A stretch of DNA of 64,000 nt from Gymnogyps californianus (taxonomy: Eukaryota; Chordata; Aves; Accipitriformes; Cathartidae), in NCBI RefSeq assembly GCF_018139145.2, contig NC_059472.1:99832877-99896876 (forward strand), in the 5' to 3' direction. This document shows positions 1-11,000 of this stretch, in pieces. Positions within the stretch are counted from its first letter, which is position 1, and every line of letters begins with the position of its first letter. The notes beneath the pieces were generated by a model. It saw only the letters and a list, made by a program, of their open reading frames with translations. It ran no database searches and had not been told where the DNA came from. The position numbers and the translations under genes were made by a program.

Positions 1-43
1 AGAACAGAAATAAACAAACATATGCTCATATGGTTATATTCCT

Positions 44-111
44 GCATACACACACGCACACGTACACATATTTATATTTACATTTACATTTATATGTGTA
101 TATGTATAATG
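44..111. repeat. CA/TA-rich simple repeat
   Basis: An imperfect CA/CG alternating tract (about 44-69) is followed by TTTA/TTTACA-like and TATG-like short repeats to about 111. It is low-complexity sequence. A frame reads across it on the minus strand, but its protein is Tyr/Cys/Val-rich as expected from a translated simple repeat, so it is not called as a gene. Confidence 0.75.
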
Positions 112-1385
112 ACATTAAATAACAGGTAACATAGCAGGGAAAATTAAATTGTAAAGGAACAAAGTTGCAAAAAAATGTCCTGTGGCTCCATAGCTCCACA
201 GAAGGCATGTTTTCAGAAAAGCTTTCAATGTGCTTGAATGGTTCTGTGATGCTTTTGTAGTAATGAGTGATTTTTTTCTCATTCTTGCAACAATGCAATA
301 ATTTGTAGGTTGAGTTCCTCAAGGCCTTCTCATCAGCAAGAATGAATTCCCTCCATTTTGAAGGCTTTCATGAGCACTTCTCTCTCCCCTGCTGTCTGTG
401 CCTCCCTCTTATCCCCAAGCATAAGTGTCAGTTTTACTCCAAATTCTGTCTGAAGTTCAGTGAGATTTTTTTCTGGGAGGTAGCTGAGTTCTCTGTGTAG
501 CAGTCATGCAAGTTTTTCAGAATTGACACGAGGTTTCACAGTTGCGGCAACGTTGAAGTTTTATACAACTGTGATCCCCCCTGGGGGACATGGAGGAAGA
601 TACTGGTTCAGGGGAACATCTGAATCAGAACTGAGGCATTAAGAGTGCAGCCTGTGCATTGTCCCATGTCCTAAAATTGCAGGGGAAACAGATACCGCTT
701 TGATTTGAGACGTGCCACTACACTTAGGAATAGCATCTGCCTGTAGTAAAACAACACAGTGGAGAGTAGGAAATTACTCTTTTGCGTTCTATACAGATAC
801 AGAAGGAGCAGGCAGAGGCACAAAGGAAATACCCACCATTGGTGACAGCCTGAGATGGACGGCTGACCTTATGAAATAGGAGGAAATGGCAGCTCCTGAA
901 AGCGTCTTTCCGTCTCTGAGTTTCTCTTGGGACAGTGGCACCATGCAGAGTTGCTAACCCCAGGATAGTAATACTAGCCCTTAAATATTGCGTGCTTACA
1001 AAGGACACTGTGGTATACACACTGCACACAAAGTGCTCTGCAACAAAGTAAGAAAGGCTTTGTGCTGACTCAGCAGAACTAGGTAACAAATGCAGCTTTA
1101 AAAATAGCTCTTTCTCAATAAAGGGTAATCGGTTCTTGCCTTTTCTCATTGTGTGAGATACTCTATAGACTTTATTCATTAGAGAGCACTCTGCAAAGTT
1201 GAAGTAAGAAACAGGAAAAATAAGGATGGCAATAGAGTTGTAAATTCAGCTTGTGTGTCAAGGAAATGACAATAAACTGATACATTTTCTGGAAAAATCA
1301 CTGGTTATATATGCCATTCCTACAATAAAAGTAACAGACATTCAGTATACGAATATCTGCAAGGTGTAGAAGAAGATGTGGCTGT
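112..1385. other. Unique non-coding DNA, no gene seen
   Basis: The sequence is AT-leaning and non-repetitive to the eye. The longest frame is a 151-codon minus frame at 724-1179 that shows no recognisable domain and no similarity I can name. I see no RNA gene, promoter or mobile element here. Confidence 0.5.
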
Positions 1386-2570
1386 CACACAATCACAAAA
1401 TGGCTGAGGTGGGACGGGACCTCTGGAGATCGTCTACTCCAACCCCCCTCCTCAAAGCAGGGGAAACTCGAGCTCAGTCCTCAGGGCTGTGTCCATTGAG
1501 ATTTTGAATATCTCCAAGGAGAGACACTCCACATCCTCTCTGGGCAACTTATTCCAGTGTTCAATCATCCTCAGAGTAAAAAAGGGGTTTCTTATGGTTA
1601 AAAGGAATTTCCTGTGTTTCAGTTTGTGCCCATTACTTCTTGTCCTGTCACTGGGCACCACTGAGAAGAGCCTGGCTCCAGCTTCCCGGCTATTTCCCAT
1701 CAGGTGTTTATACAGATTGATAAGATCCCCCAGAGCCTTCTCTCCTCCAGGCTGAACAGTCCCAGCTCTCCGTCTCTCCTCGTACGTCAGATGCTCCAAA
1801 CCCTTAATCATCTTTGTGGTCCTTCACTGGACCTGCTCCAGTAAGTCCATGTCTCGCTTGGACTGGGGAGCCCAGAACTGGACCCAGCACTCCAGGATGT
1901 GTCTCACCAGTGCTGAGCAGACGGGGAGGATCACCTCCCTCCACCTGCTGGTGATGCTCTGCCTTATGCAGCCCGGAAGGCTGTTGGTCTTCTTTGCCAT
2001 GAGGGTGCATCACTGGCTCCTGGTCAACTTGCTGTTCACCAGGACCCCCAGGGACTTTTCTACAATGCTACTTTCCAGCTAGTTGGCCCCAGCCTGTCCT
2101 GGTGCATGGGGCTGTTCCTCCCCAGGGGCAGGACTTGGCATTTCCTTTTATTTAACTTCATGAGATTCCTGTTAGCCTACTTCTCCAGTGTGTCAAGGTC
2201 CATTTGAACGGAGGCACAATCATCTGGTCTAGCAACCACTCTTCCCAGTTTTGTAGCATCTGCAAACTTGCTGAGGATGCACTCTGTCCTACCGTTCAGG
2301 TCGTTAAAGAAGATGATAAATAGTACTGGTCCCAGTGTCTTCTCCTGGGGTACACCACTAGTGACTGGCCTCCAGGTGAACGTGCCAGTGATCACAAGCC
2401 TTTGAGCCCAGCAGTTCCGCCAGTTTACAGTCCACCTCACTGTCCATTTGTTTACTCTGAAATTCATCAATTTGTTGGATGTTACGCGAGTGGTGTTATG
2501 GGAGACAGTGCTGAAAGTCCTGCCAAAGTTGACAGAAATCACATCCACTGCTCTCCCCTAATATGCCAAG
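1386..2570 (-). mobile_element. Old 5'-truncated CR1 LINE copy, reverse orientation
   Basis: Read on the minus strand this matches the 3' half of the avian CR1 LINE: part of the ORF2 reverse transcriptase, then the short 3' end. On the plus strand it opens with the antisense 3' terminus (CACAATCACAAAATGG, GGGACCTCTGGAGATCGTC) and passes through typical antisense landmarks such as TGGGCACCACTGAGAAGAG near 1655 and CCCTTAATCATCTTTGTGG at 1801. The right edge, which is the element's 5' truncation point, is not sharp: similarity fades between about 2570 and 2660. CR1 inserts by target-primed reverse transcription, usually 5'-truncated and without clear target duplications, which fits. Many substitutions and small indels, including a disturbed stretch near 1460-1490, suggest this is the oldest of the four CR1 copies in the window. 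Confidence 0.9.
2177..2548 (-). pseudogene. CR1 ORF2 reverse-transcriptase relic with FADA in place of FADD
   Basis: A 123-codon open stretch inside the CR1 copy carries recognisable reverse-transcriptase blocks in order: a DVISVNFGRTFSTVSH segment (residues 2-17, equivalent to the DFSKAFDTVSH region), TSGVPQ (63-68), a GPVLFIIFFNDL segment (73-84) and FADATKLG (95-102). The metal-binding box of this family normally reads FADD; here the second Asp codon is Ala (plus positions 2255-2257), which would abolish catalysis. The rest of ORF2 is in other frames: 1452-1811 holds the C-terminal part, with the segment EHLTYEERRRAGTVQPGG. This is a dead, fragmentary copy. The initiating Met is internal to the family's protein and not a real start. 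Confidence 0.85.
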
Positions 2571-3894
2571 CCTGTCATCTCATTGCTGAAGTCTACCAGG
2601 TTGGCCAAGCATGCAACAACTTCGGTGTAGACCTTGCTGGCTTGATAGGAGACAGCTGAATAACTTCTAAGGAATCTTTTATTTAATGATATCTGACTTC
2701 CTGGTCACAAAATGCATCTGCGCAGACTATGCGGAGTGTCCCTGTGTTCCTTTGTCCCTCTCCCTGCAATGTATTGCACATCCTGAGATTGGAGTCATTC
2801 TTGGTCTGCGTCATTCACATGGTTTGTTATAATGTTGATCTAATGTTCAAAACCTTAGCTGATCTGTGTGGCCATTTATTCATGTAACATGCTTTGGTTC
2901 CCTGGTTAATTCTTAGAATGAGGTTTCAAGTACATCTGGTCAAAATTGGCTTTCAGCGAGTATTGATATGCAGTGCAAAAACACAGTATTTCCTGTACAT
3001 CACTTTTTTTTTTCTGGGAAATTCAGGGAAACTAAGACATGGACTGAAGACATTCACTTAAAGTGAGAGCTAACTTCACCAAAAAATCCTGAAACTTTAA
3101 TAGAGGTCAAATATTTAACAAAAAGACTGTAGCTTGAGATTTTGTTTTGCTGTTCTTGGAGTCAAATTTGTCGAGGTACTGTGCAAAACCTGGGGACACT
3201 CTGACAACCTTTCATGTTTATTCCTTCAGTGGGTTCCCAGCTCTTTGGTTCCTCGTGGAAGTAGACTCCTGGAAACAGAAGATAACTAATGGACCCCAGT
3301 CTCATGAGCTGCCCTGCCTCGTGCCACTCTAGTGGCCTTGCTTGGAGTGGGCAAAACAGCCGGACTTAAGGCCAGGATCTAGGCTACTGCTCTTCTTGCT
3401 TTTCCAACCTTTTCTTGAATGGAATATCAACTTCTTTAGGCTGAATTAGACAGGGAGGAGTAGAAACATCTTCTGTATCTCCTTTAATTCTTGGTATCTT
3501 CGCAACAGCTGTCAGTTTTAGTTTGTTCATCGATCATTCAGTTGAGCAAGAGCAAGAAGATGAAGGACCATTCACCCCTTGATGTTTTTAACAAGCCTGT
3601 CAGGCTTTGACAACTTGAATGAGAGACATTTCATAAAATTATGAGTGAAATTTTAAATGTCTCATTGAGGCATACCAGAAAAGCCTTTGCTGTCAAATGA
3701 GCACTTGCAGTAACTTTTTTTTTGCCTGATTCAGCACTCTGCTCACATCAGACCCATCAGGTTTTTGGAAACATCTCTTTTTTATAGTGGGCATGCTCAG
3801 CAACATTAACACAAGCATTAACACTCAATTTACCTTCTGACATTACTGTTGCACATCAGTACTGTCATTTGTGTGCACACAGCAAAAGGGCAAG
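2571..3894. other. Unique non-coding DNA, no gene seen
   Basis: The first hundred bases may still be fading CR1 sequence. The remainder is AT-rich unique DNA with short poly-T runs (near 3003 and 3716). No frame longer than about 61 codons is present on the plus strand and none is recognisable. Confidence 0.5.
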
Positions 3895-4163
3895 ATAGTT
3901 GTCCTGGTTTCGGCTGGGACAGAGTTAACTCTCTTCTTGGTAGCTGGTACAGTGCTGTGTTTTGCATTTAGTGTGAGAATAATGTTGATAACACCCTGAT
4001 GTTTTAGTTGTTGCTAAGTTGCGCTTCTCTTCAGTCAAGGATTTTTCAGTTTCCCATGCTCTGCCAGCAAGCAGGTGCACAAGAAGCTGGAAGGGAGCAT
4101 AGCCAGGGCAGCTGACCCGAACTAGCCAAAGGGATATTCCATACCATAGGATGTCATGCTCAG

Positions 4164-4170
4164 TATATAA
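4164..4170 (+). promoter_or_regulatory. LTR 1 TATA box
   Basis: TATATAA follows ATGTCATGCTCAG and is shared by all four LTR copies at the same place, about 260 bp from the LTR start. In retroviral LTRs this sets the U3/R boundary about 25-30 bp downstream. Whether this copy is still active is unknown. Confidence 0.7.
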
Positions 4171-4301
4171 ATAGGGGGGAGCTGGCCAGGAGGAGCGGAT
4201 CGCTGCTCGGGCATCGGTCAGCGGGTGGTGAGCAATTGCATTGTGCATCACTTGTCTTTTCTTGTGTGTTATTTCTTTTTTTTTTGTTATATTCCTTTTC
4301 A

Positions 4302-4354
4302 TTACTATTATTATTATTATTATATTTCATTATTATTATTGTTAGTATTATATT
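4302..4354 (+). repeat. ATT-trinucleotide microsatellite inside LTR 1
   Basis: Imperfect (ATT)n repeats in the R/U5 part of the LTR. Related but shorter tracts sit at the equivalent place in LTRs 3 and 4, so it belongs to the element and has expanded in this copy. Confidence 0.8.
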
Positions 4355-4496
4355 TTACTTCAGTTATCAAACTGTTCTTATCTCAACCCACGAGTTTTAC
4401 TTTTTTTTTTCCTCCTCCCCACCCCGCTGGGAGCGGGGAGGGGGAAGTGGCTGTGTGGTGCTTAGTTGCTGGCTGGTGTTAAACCATGACAATAGT

Positions 4497-7400
4497 TCAA
4501 TGAAGACTCTTTAAAATGGACTAAGCTTCTCTGTTTCCCTATCAGTATCACTGCCTGGTTCAAACTTACAATATTTTACAACCAATTCAATGTACTTTTT
4601 CTCCTCTGCCACTGACTGAGTGGTCCACATGGATTTTAGGTGACGCTTTAGTCCCACAACAACAAACATCCTGTGTGTGTGATTTTTAATGACTTTTTAC
4701 TACAGCCATATCCTGACCTCACACGTTTTGCAAAGGGTATCTGTTTGGCCCTTGGCCCAAACAAGAGGCCTGTGCAGCAGGCAATGCCACCAGGGCTCTT
4801 AAGACTAGCTGTGGCCCAGCTCTGCTGCCCATCAGTGTGGCACAATAGCTGCAGGAGCCCTTACACCTGCCATGCTTGACGAAGTCCATCACCCAAAGCA
4901 CAGGGCCAGAGGTTTGTCTGCCTTTCACTGGGACAGACGTGTCCCAGCAGCCTCTGTGAGGGCTTCTCAAATTTTGCTCTTCAAGGTACATCAAAGCGTG
5001 GTAGTTTCTTTCCATACAGGTTTCTGCTGAGGAGAGCATAAGCAGCGTTTGCTCAGTTGACTGCAAACCCCATTTGAACAGAAAATTTTGTTTTCACAAT
5101 GTACACACGTGTGGTGCCAGAAGGATCTATTGTATTACATGAATAACAGTCATTATAAGCTTGCTTCAAACAGAATAGGTATCTGTTTCTGAGCCAGTAG
5201 CCAAAACCAGATGTAACCATGCAATTTATAGCTAAGTAGGTAATCCATCAGCACATAGGCTTCAGCTTGGAAAAACATTTTGAGTACCCGCTTAACTTTA
5301 AGTGTATGTTTATATACATACATTTCAGTGGGGCAAACACATGTGCCTAGAGCTATATGTGACTAGAGCTATGTGTGATTAAGTGCATCACTGAAAGAGT
5401 GTCATTAGAAAAAAACCTAAATTTTAGCTGTATGAATTTGTCTAGGGATAAATATAACAACAGCTCTGCCTTGGCTGGCTCTGTTTCTTTTTGGTGTAGT
5501 GCAATGTAGGCAAGATCCTATTACTCTGCAATATTGGTGGCATACCTTCATGCATATGTGATAGCACATTCCCAGCATATATAGTTTAAAACTGATCTTT
5601 TCCACCACCGTGATGGTGGCTTTTTCGAGTTTTACTCCTCAGAATCTTCTAGAAACAATAATATCAATCCTGTGTGTTCAAACTATTTAAGGAAGAGGAA
5701 CCTACGCACTTTCCTAATTTCTTATTCTGTTCTTCTCTGCTGCCCTTTGTTGTCTGTACTCTTTTTCACGCTCAGGAGCGAGCGTGCTTTCTGTCAGAGT
5801 TTCAGCATATTCCTCTGTCACACATTCTCCTGCTTGGAGCTCTTTTGTTCTAATACTCTTGACATTTAAGCTTGGGCACTTTAAAGGTTCTTTCTCTTTA
5901 CTTTATTCTATGATTTATTGATTACTTCCAGCTTCTGTTTCCCTAAGCCTATTTCCTTTCATGTTTTCTCACCCTTCCCACTTCTTGTTATTTCATCTCT
6001 TGATACAAATAATGCTTCACAATTCTGGTTTTAAAGCCACCACCACCGCACAAGTTTTTCTCCCCTTGGCTTGGCATAGCAGCACTTTTTTTTACACACG
6101 GAGGCCCAAAGGCATTGTAAATGATTACAGGGGTCATTGTTACTGATGAATGAGTTGCGGCCACACATTTACAAAAAGCCTGCTGAGCCGCATTGTCCTT
6201 TGCAAGTAGTCACTGTAGAAGTCATAGGCACTACTCACAGATCAAGGGACTACTCAGTGTGGGAAAGTGACACTCTGCACTGGGACTCAAGTCAGCATTG
6301 TACAAGGAGAAGCCTCCTTCCCAAAGGCTGAGCTACGCTGGCTGTGTGAGTCTGACTTAGTACCAGAATAGCCATGACGCCGAATGAGGGGCTTTGCCAG
6401 CAGTTTTGGATTATTGCGCCTACATATTGTGGGGCAAATTCTGCACTAATTGCTGCTACCTGGTGGGAGCTGCACAGCCGGTGACAGAGCATGCCTCTGT
6501 GTGCTCTCATCCACACTTCTGCGAGGTACCATTTTGTGCTGGTTTTGCCCACCACGCAGGAGCCAACTGTCAAAGGGGGCTTACATGCGCCAGAAAGACC
6601 AGTTCTAGCATAAGAAACAAGCATGCACTAGGAGCTGTATTAGGTGTGGGTCTCAGTGTGAGTCTTGGACTGAAGTTACCTAACTTGGCTGCGTCCCTGC
6701 TTTCCTGCCACAGCATGGGCATAATATTTGTGTCCACCTTGGCATCCTCTGATGACTCAAACCATGCAAATAATTTTGAAATCATCAGATGGGAGAGCCT
6801 AGACTGGAGCAAAGCATTACTACCATGTGGCCAAACCCTGTGCAAGGCTCTGAATAGCCTTCCTTCTCTGTTTCCTGCTTTGTTATGGGAAAGGACCTTG
6901 TCTTTCTCATAGAAATGTCCATGTTCCCATCCTCGACTGAGCGACACATTGGGCCCTTTTGCTTCTCCTCCGTGCCCAAGGTAGTGCAATGATTTGCTGC
7001 TGTACATATGCTACAGCAAAACACAGTAATTCAGCTAGATTCAACTAGAAGTTTGTATATTAGGCATTAAGGGGTAAATTGCCCCAAGGTAACAGCTTGA
7101 TTCTGTGCAATACAGTGCTGTGTTTGGACGGGCGCTTTTGCCCACTTCCAACTCAGACACAAGGGGGTTGAGAAGCAGATTGTAACCAATACTTGCATAT
7201 AAAGCATGCTCTAGTCAATTAGCTAGTGATTTTTCTGTCAGCCAGGATTCTGTGCAAATGAAGAGATATCAAGGATGTAGAAAATGATTGAACTCAGCTG
7301 AAAATGTACCTCCTGCTTGTGTTCCAAAGTAAATAAAGACTTTTTACTAGCAAAAAAAGAGCATTGTTCTTTACATTTTACCATTTCAATACAGATGAAA

Positions 7401-8027
7401 AATTAAATTGCCAATAAAATTTTATGAGAAAGGAAATTCTTGTTAGAAATTTTATCTCAGAGTATCGATTTTGCTACTGTGAAGAAAATTGCTCTCTAAA
7501 AGTTAATAAATAAGAGTGAGCAAGGACAGACTTTTAATTGTCTGATTTAATTTAAAGTCTTCTAACATATAAGATATTGGTAAGATTATGGTTTAAAAGA
7601 AAGAGGTAACTTGCTGGTTTTCCTACATTTAAATGTCAGTTAGAAGATTTTAAATGGTGAAAAGTTGGTCTTAGGTATATGTTAGTCTATGAACACAGCT
7701 CCTTATTAATCTGTGAATAAAGATGACTAAATCATTGGCTTCTGGTTTGTCTATCAGAATATCTGATGCACTTACCAGAAAGATGTCACTCTGGTTCATT
7801 TTACATACAGCACACCGAAGGGGTCTCTTGTCCTAGAGGCTTGAACTAGGTTTTATTTTATGTTAAAAACTCAGCCAAAAATGATACAGCCTAAGACTGA
7901 GAGATTTCTAAATCGTAATAACTGTGCTTTCACTAAGACCAGAAATTTGGCAGTTATGCTTCTGGTAAGAAAATGGATTTTACCAATAACAAATATTAGT
8001 AAGAAATATTGTTGCTGTGTTTTTGTA
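4497..8027. other. Unique AT-rich non-coding DNA
   Basis: No gene, RNA or transposable element is recognisable. The longest frames are 172 codons on the plus strand (6394-6912) and 145 on the minus strand (6570-7007). They overlap each other, show no domain and have amino-acid composition expected by chance. The stretch 7300-7750 is very AT-rich with no repeat structure I can name. Confidence 0.5.
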
Positions 8028-8082
8028 CATATGTATGTATGTACGCACATATACACATGTACATTATACACATGTACTTGCC
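8028..8082. repeat. TATG/CACA-type simple repeat
   Basis: Alternating purine-pyrimidine sequence made of degenerate GTATGTAT, GCACATATACACATG and ACATGTAC units. ACATGT/ACACATGTAC motifs recur and are partly palindromic. Translated frames across it are artefacts. Confidence 0.7.
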
Positions 8083-11000
8083 TTTCTTTTAGGCGACCAC
8101 ACAGTGACGTCTTCTGATGAATAAGAAACTGAATGAGCAAGTAAGAGGATGCTGTGGGTTTTTTCTTTTTTAGCAGTGGGAATAATATTAGTCAACTGTG
8201 TGGCTAGAAATATTTTGCGGAGAGCCTTCAGCAAGTTCCCATTTATTTTCTCCTTTCAGAACCTCCACGAAACACATAACAAAAAACCAATCAAGATATT
8301 TCAAGATGACCTGTTCTTCTTGTGTAAGAGGAATTGTAGCTTCTTTATAGAAGCTGCTGGTTTGTTTCTTCCAGGTTGCCTGGAGAATCACCCCAAGGCA
8401 ACCAGAGACATGTTCCCCTTCCCTAGGACTCTAATATGATCCACGGGACCCTGGTGCTCTGCCAACTCCAGGGGCGCAACACGAGTGAGGGATTCTGCCT
8501 CGGACCCCCATGTGGCAGAGTGATGCTCTTACATGGGTTTTAACGGTGTTATCCTCAGATGAATTCAAGTGAGGCAAGCTCAGGAGCTGACAAGCACAAA
8601 TAAATCTCCAAGTGAATGACCTGGTAGTTTGTGTGTGTATAGGTGTGTGTCCTTCTTTCCTATTTAATTTTATTTCAGGAGTGGCTACCGTCTTGTGCTG
8701 TTGTGGCTTTGTTTTCTAATCTCCTCACGGATGCCTGCCAGCTGCTGGATACTCAGAAGAAGACGGCCACTTGGGCTCTTTCCCATAAGCCATGTCCCCA
8801 AGTAAGTTCTCACACGCAGAAAAGAAATTCAGGACAACAAAAAGGTATCAGTGAAAAGGTTCTTTTAGAGTAAAAATTTGGTGGAGATTAAAATAGGGCA
8901 AAAGTTCAAATGAGAACGAGCCACTGCCAAGCAAGCAAGAATCTTGGCAAAAAGGAAGGAAAAGAAACATTGGTTTAAAAGGCAAGTAACCATGGCAAGG
9001 CAACAGCTCAATGCTAGAATCTGGTTAAGAAGTAATATCACACAGAGCTGTGATTGTTTATTCAAGGCTAGCCCATGAGAGAACAGTTGTCTCCAATGAG
9101 TGTTCTCACAGCTTGGATCCAAAATTATAACTGCATTTTTTTAAAGCATCCAGCACTTCTTCACAACCCATTTGCTGTTAGACAAAAGAAAAAGAAAGTA
9201 CAAGGTTTATTCTTAGTGTCCCTTGTGTGTTTAAGGCACAGCTTTACATATGGAAAGGCATTTCATGTCAGCTGTTGAACCGGTATCATGCTATTCTGCA
9301 GCAGTTGCCAATGGAAACTGTTGATACATTTTCAGTACCTTTCCCAAGTTTCAGAAACTGGAAGCAGTGTATGGTTTAGGGATGTTTTGTTTGGGGGGGG
9401 GTTTGGAGCGTGAGAGAAGAGGTCTTGCACCTATGAGTTGCAGGACTGCAGTTGCAGTACAAAGCAGATAATGGACTGTGGGAGCTAACAGCTGTGGAAT
9501 TAAGTTTAGGCATGAAATAAAAATAATGGCAGCTTTGATACAAGTAATAATTTACTAAAGATGTTTTGTGGCGATCAGCAAACTCACAACATATGCACAC
9601 ATCCATACACCTGCTTAAGTTGTGCACCTGTTGTCCTACAAATAAATCAAAAGGGAGAAATGGAAGCTTCCAATGTTCCGCTATAAATAAAAGATGATTA
9701 ATACCATTATAGTGACAAACAGGTATTGGCAGCACATAGAAAGAATGGAAGATTGTCATCTGATTTGTGCTTTTGTTTCGGCATCTAGATGAGCTTGGAA
9801 TACATATACAGTGCTAGAGGGCACAGCTGCAGCCCAACAGATGAGAAAGAGAGAGCAGGTCAAATTCTTCTTTCACTGTAACTCAAGAGTAGCTCAACCA
9901 AAACAGGGATTTTCATGGAAATGAACACAACCTGATTTTTCTACAAACTGGGTGATTTTATCGCTTACACTATTTTATTGCTCAGAGCATCGTGGGCTAA
10001 ACTAAGACACAGTGGTCTGTACCGGGTCTGCAGGTCTCAGCACTTTTGGGAACCTGACTTTGCAGCTATTCTTTGGAGACCTACGGGTCTCCGTGGAAGG
10101 TCTCTTTTTGGAATTAGCATGCACGTCCTTAAAAAGATCTTTCAGGCTAAGACCTAAATCACCACATTTGCACTTTGTGGAATCATTTACACATGTGCAG
10201 AGGGCAGCTTTGAATGTTGCTGGAGTCTTTGGTCTCTTCAAGTCAACAGGGCACATGAAAATCGCTGTGTAGGCAACTTCAAAGTTCCCCATTTACCCAC
10301 AGGCTAATTAAAATTTAGGCAATAGAAGCACAATATCTTTGAACTTTCCTACTTCAGAGCTGGCTACACTGGCTGTCAAGGTGATTTTGAAAAAAATTGT
10401 TCTTAAAGGAGAGGATTGGATTTTAGAAGGTAAAGCTAAAGTATTTCCTTTGCTCCTGTCCTGTCCTTCCCCCCCCCCCAACAAATGCATGCCATTCCCC
10501 TCCACCAAAGCAGCTAGCTGCCTGTGGAATTGCCTCACCTGGAATCAGGCTCTCTGGTAGGCTAAGAATGGCAGTCAGGCAAATCAACTTTGTATCAGTG
10601 CCATTCCTTGTTTTATGGGGCAAGGCTTCTATTCCAAGGTACAATTTATTTTGGTGTGTTTATGGCATCTGAAGTGTGTTTTGCCCATTCTTGAGTAAAC
10701 ACAGCATATATTAGGGGCAGATAGCTCCAGTGCTGAGAGATGGAGGGCTCTGTGTCTGATATGACTGCATTTTCCCTATGCCTTTACAGTTCCAAGGAGT
10801 ATCTCCCCAAACTCCCAGCTGCCATTGTATCAAGCCAAACTGCTACAGCATGTTAGAGAGATACGCAGTCTTCTATTCCATTTGTTTCTTTGCCTGTCAT
10901 CTAAAGTGAGATCACTCAGAGCAGGAGTCCCTCATCAGTCTTTCTATATGGAAAAATCATAACCTTGTCTTTTTGTGGAGCTCTGGATCCCACCTGCACT

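Larger units (their letters stand above)
3900..4491 (+). mobile_element. Solo LTR 1 of an avian endogenous retrovirus (ERVL-like)
   Basis: A 592-bp long terminal repeat opens with TGTCCTGGTTTCGGCTGGG and closes with GTTAAACCATGACA, so it has the TG...CA termini of retroviral LTRs. It is flanked by a perfect 5-bp target duplication, ATAGT, at 3895-3899 and 4492-4496. The same element occurs three more times in this window (39137, 45779, 46924). Inside it are a TATA box (4164-4170), an ATT-rich microsatellite (about 4302-4354) and a pyrimidine tract before the GC-rich 3' end. No gag, pol or env sequence lies next to it, so it is a solo LTR left by recombination between the two LTRs of a provirus. 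Five-base duplications fit class III (ERVL-type) elements; the class assignment is an inference. Frames at 3925-4302 (minus) and 4225-4514 (plus) are LTR translations and are not genes. Confidence 0.92.

Noticed and set aside
4225..4514. Hydrophobic Leu/Ile/Tyr-rich plus frames (85 and 92 codons) as membrane proteins
   Set aside because: They are translations of the ATT microsatellite and pyrimidine tract of LTR 1; similar frames recur in LTRs 3 and 4.
6394..7007. Overlapping plus (172-codon) and minus (145-codon) frames as a gene
   Set aside because: They are mutually overlapping with no domain, no codon-usage impression of coding sequence, and nothing recognisable.
10002..10292. 96-codon Lys/Thr-rich minus frame as a small gene or retrocopy
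   Set aside because: No similarity I can name, no splice or polyadenylation context, and length within chance expectation.
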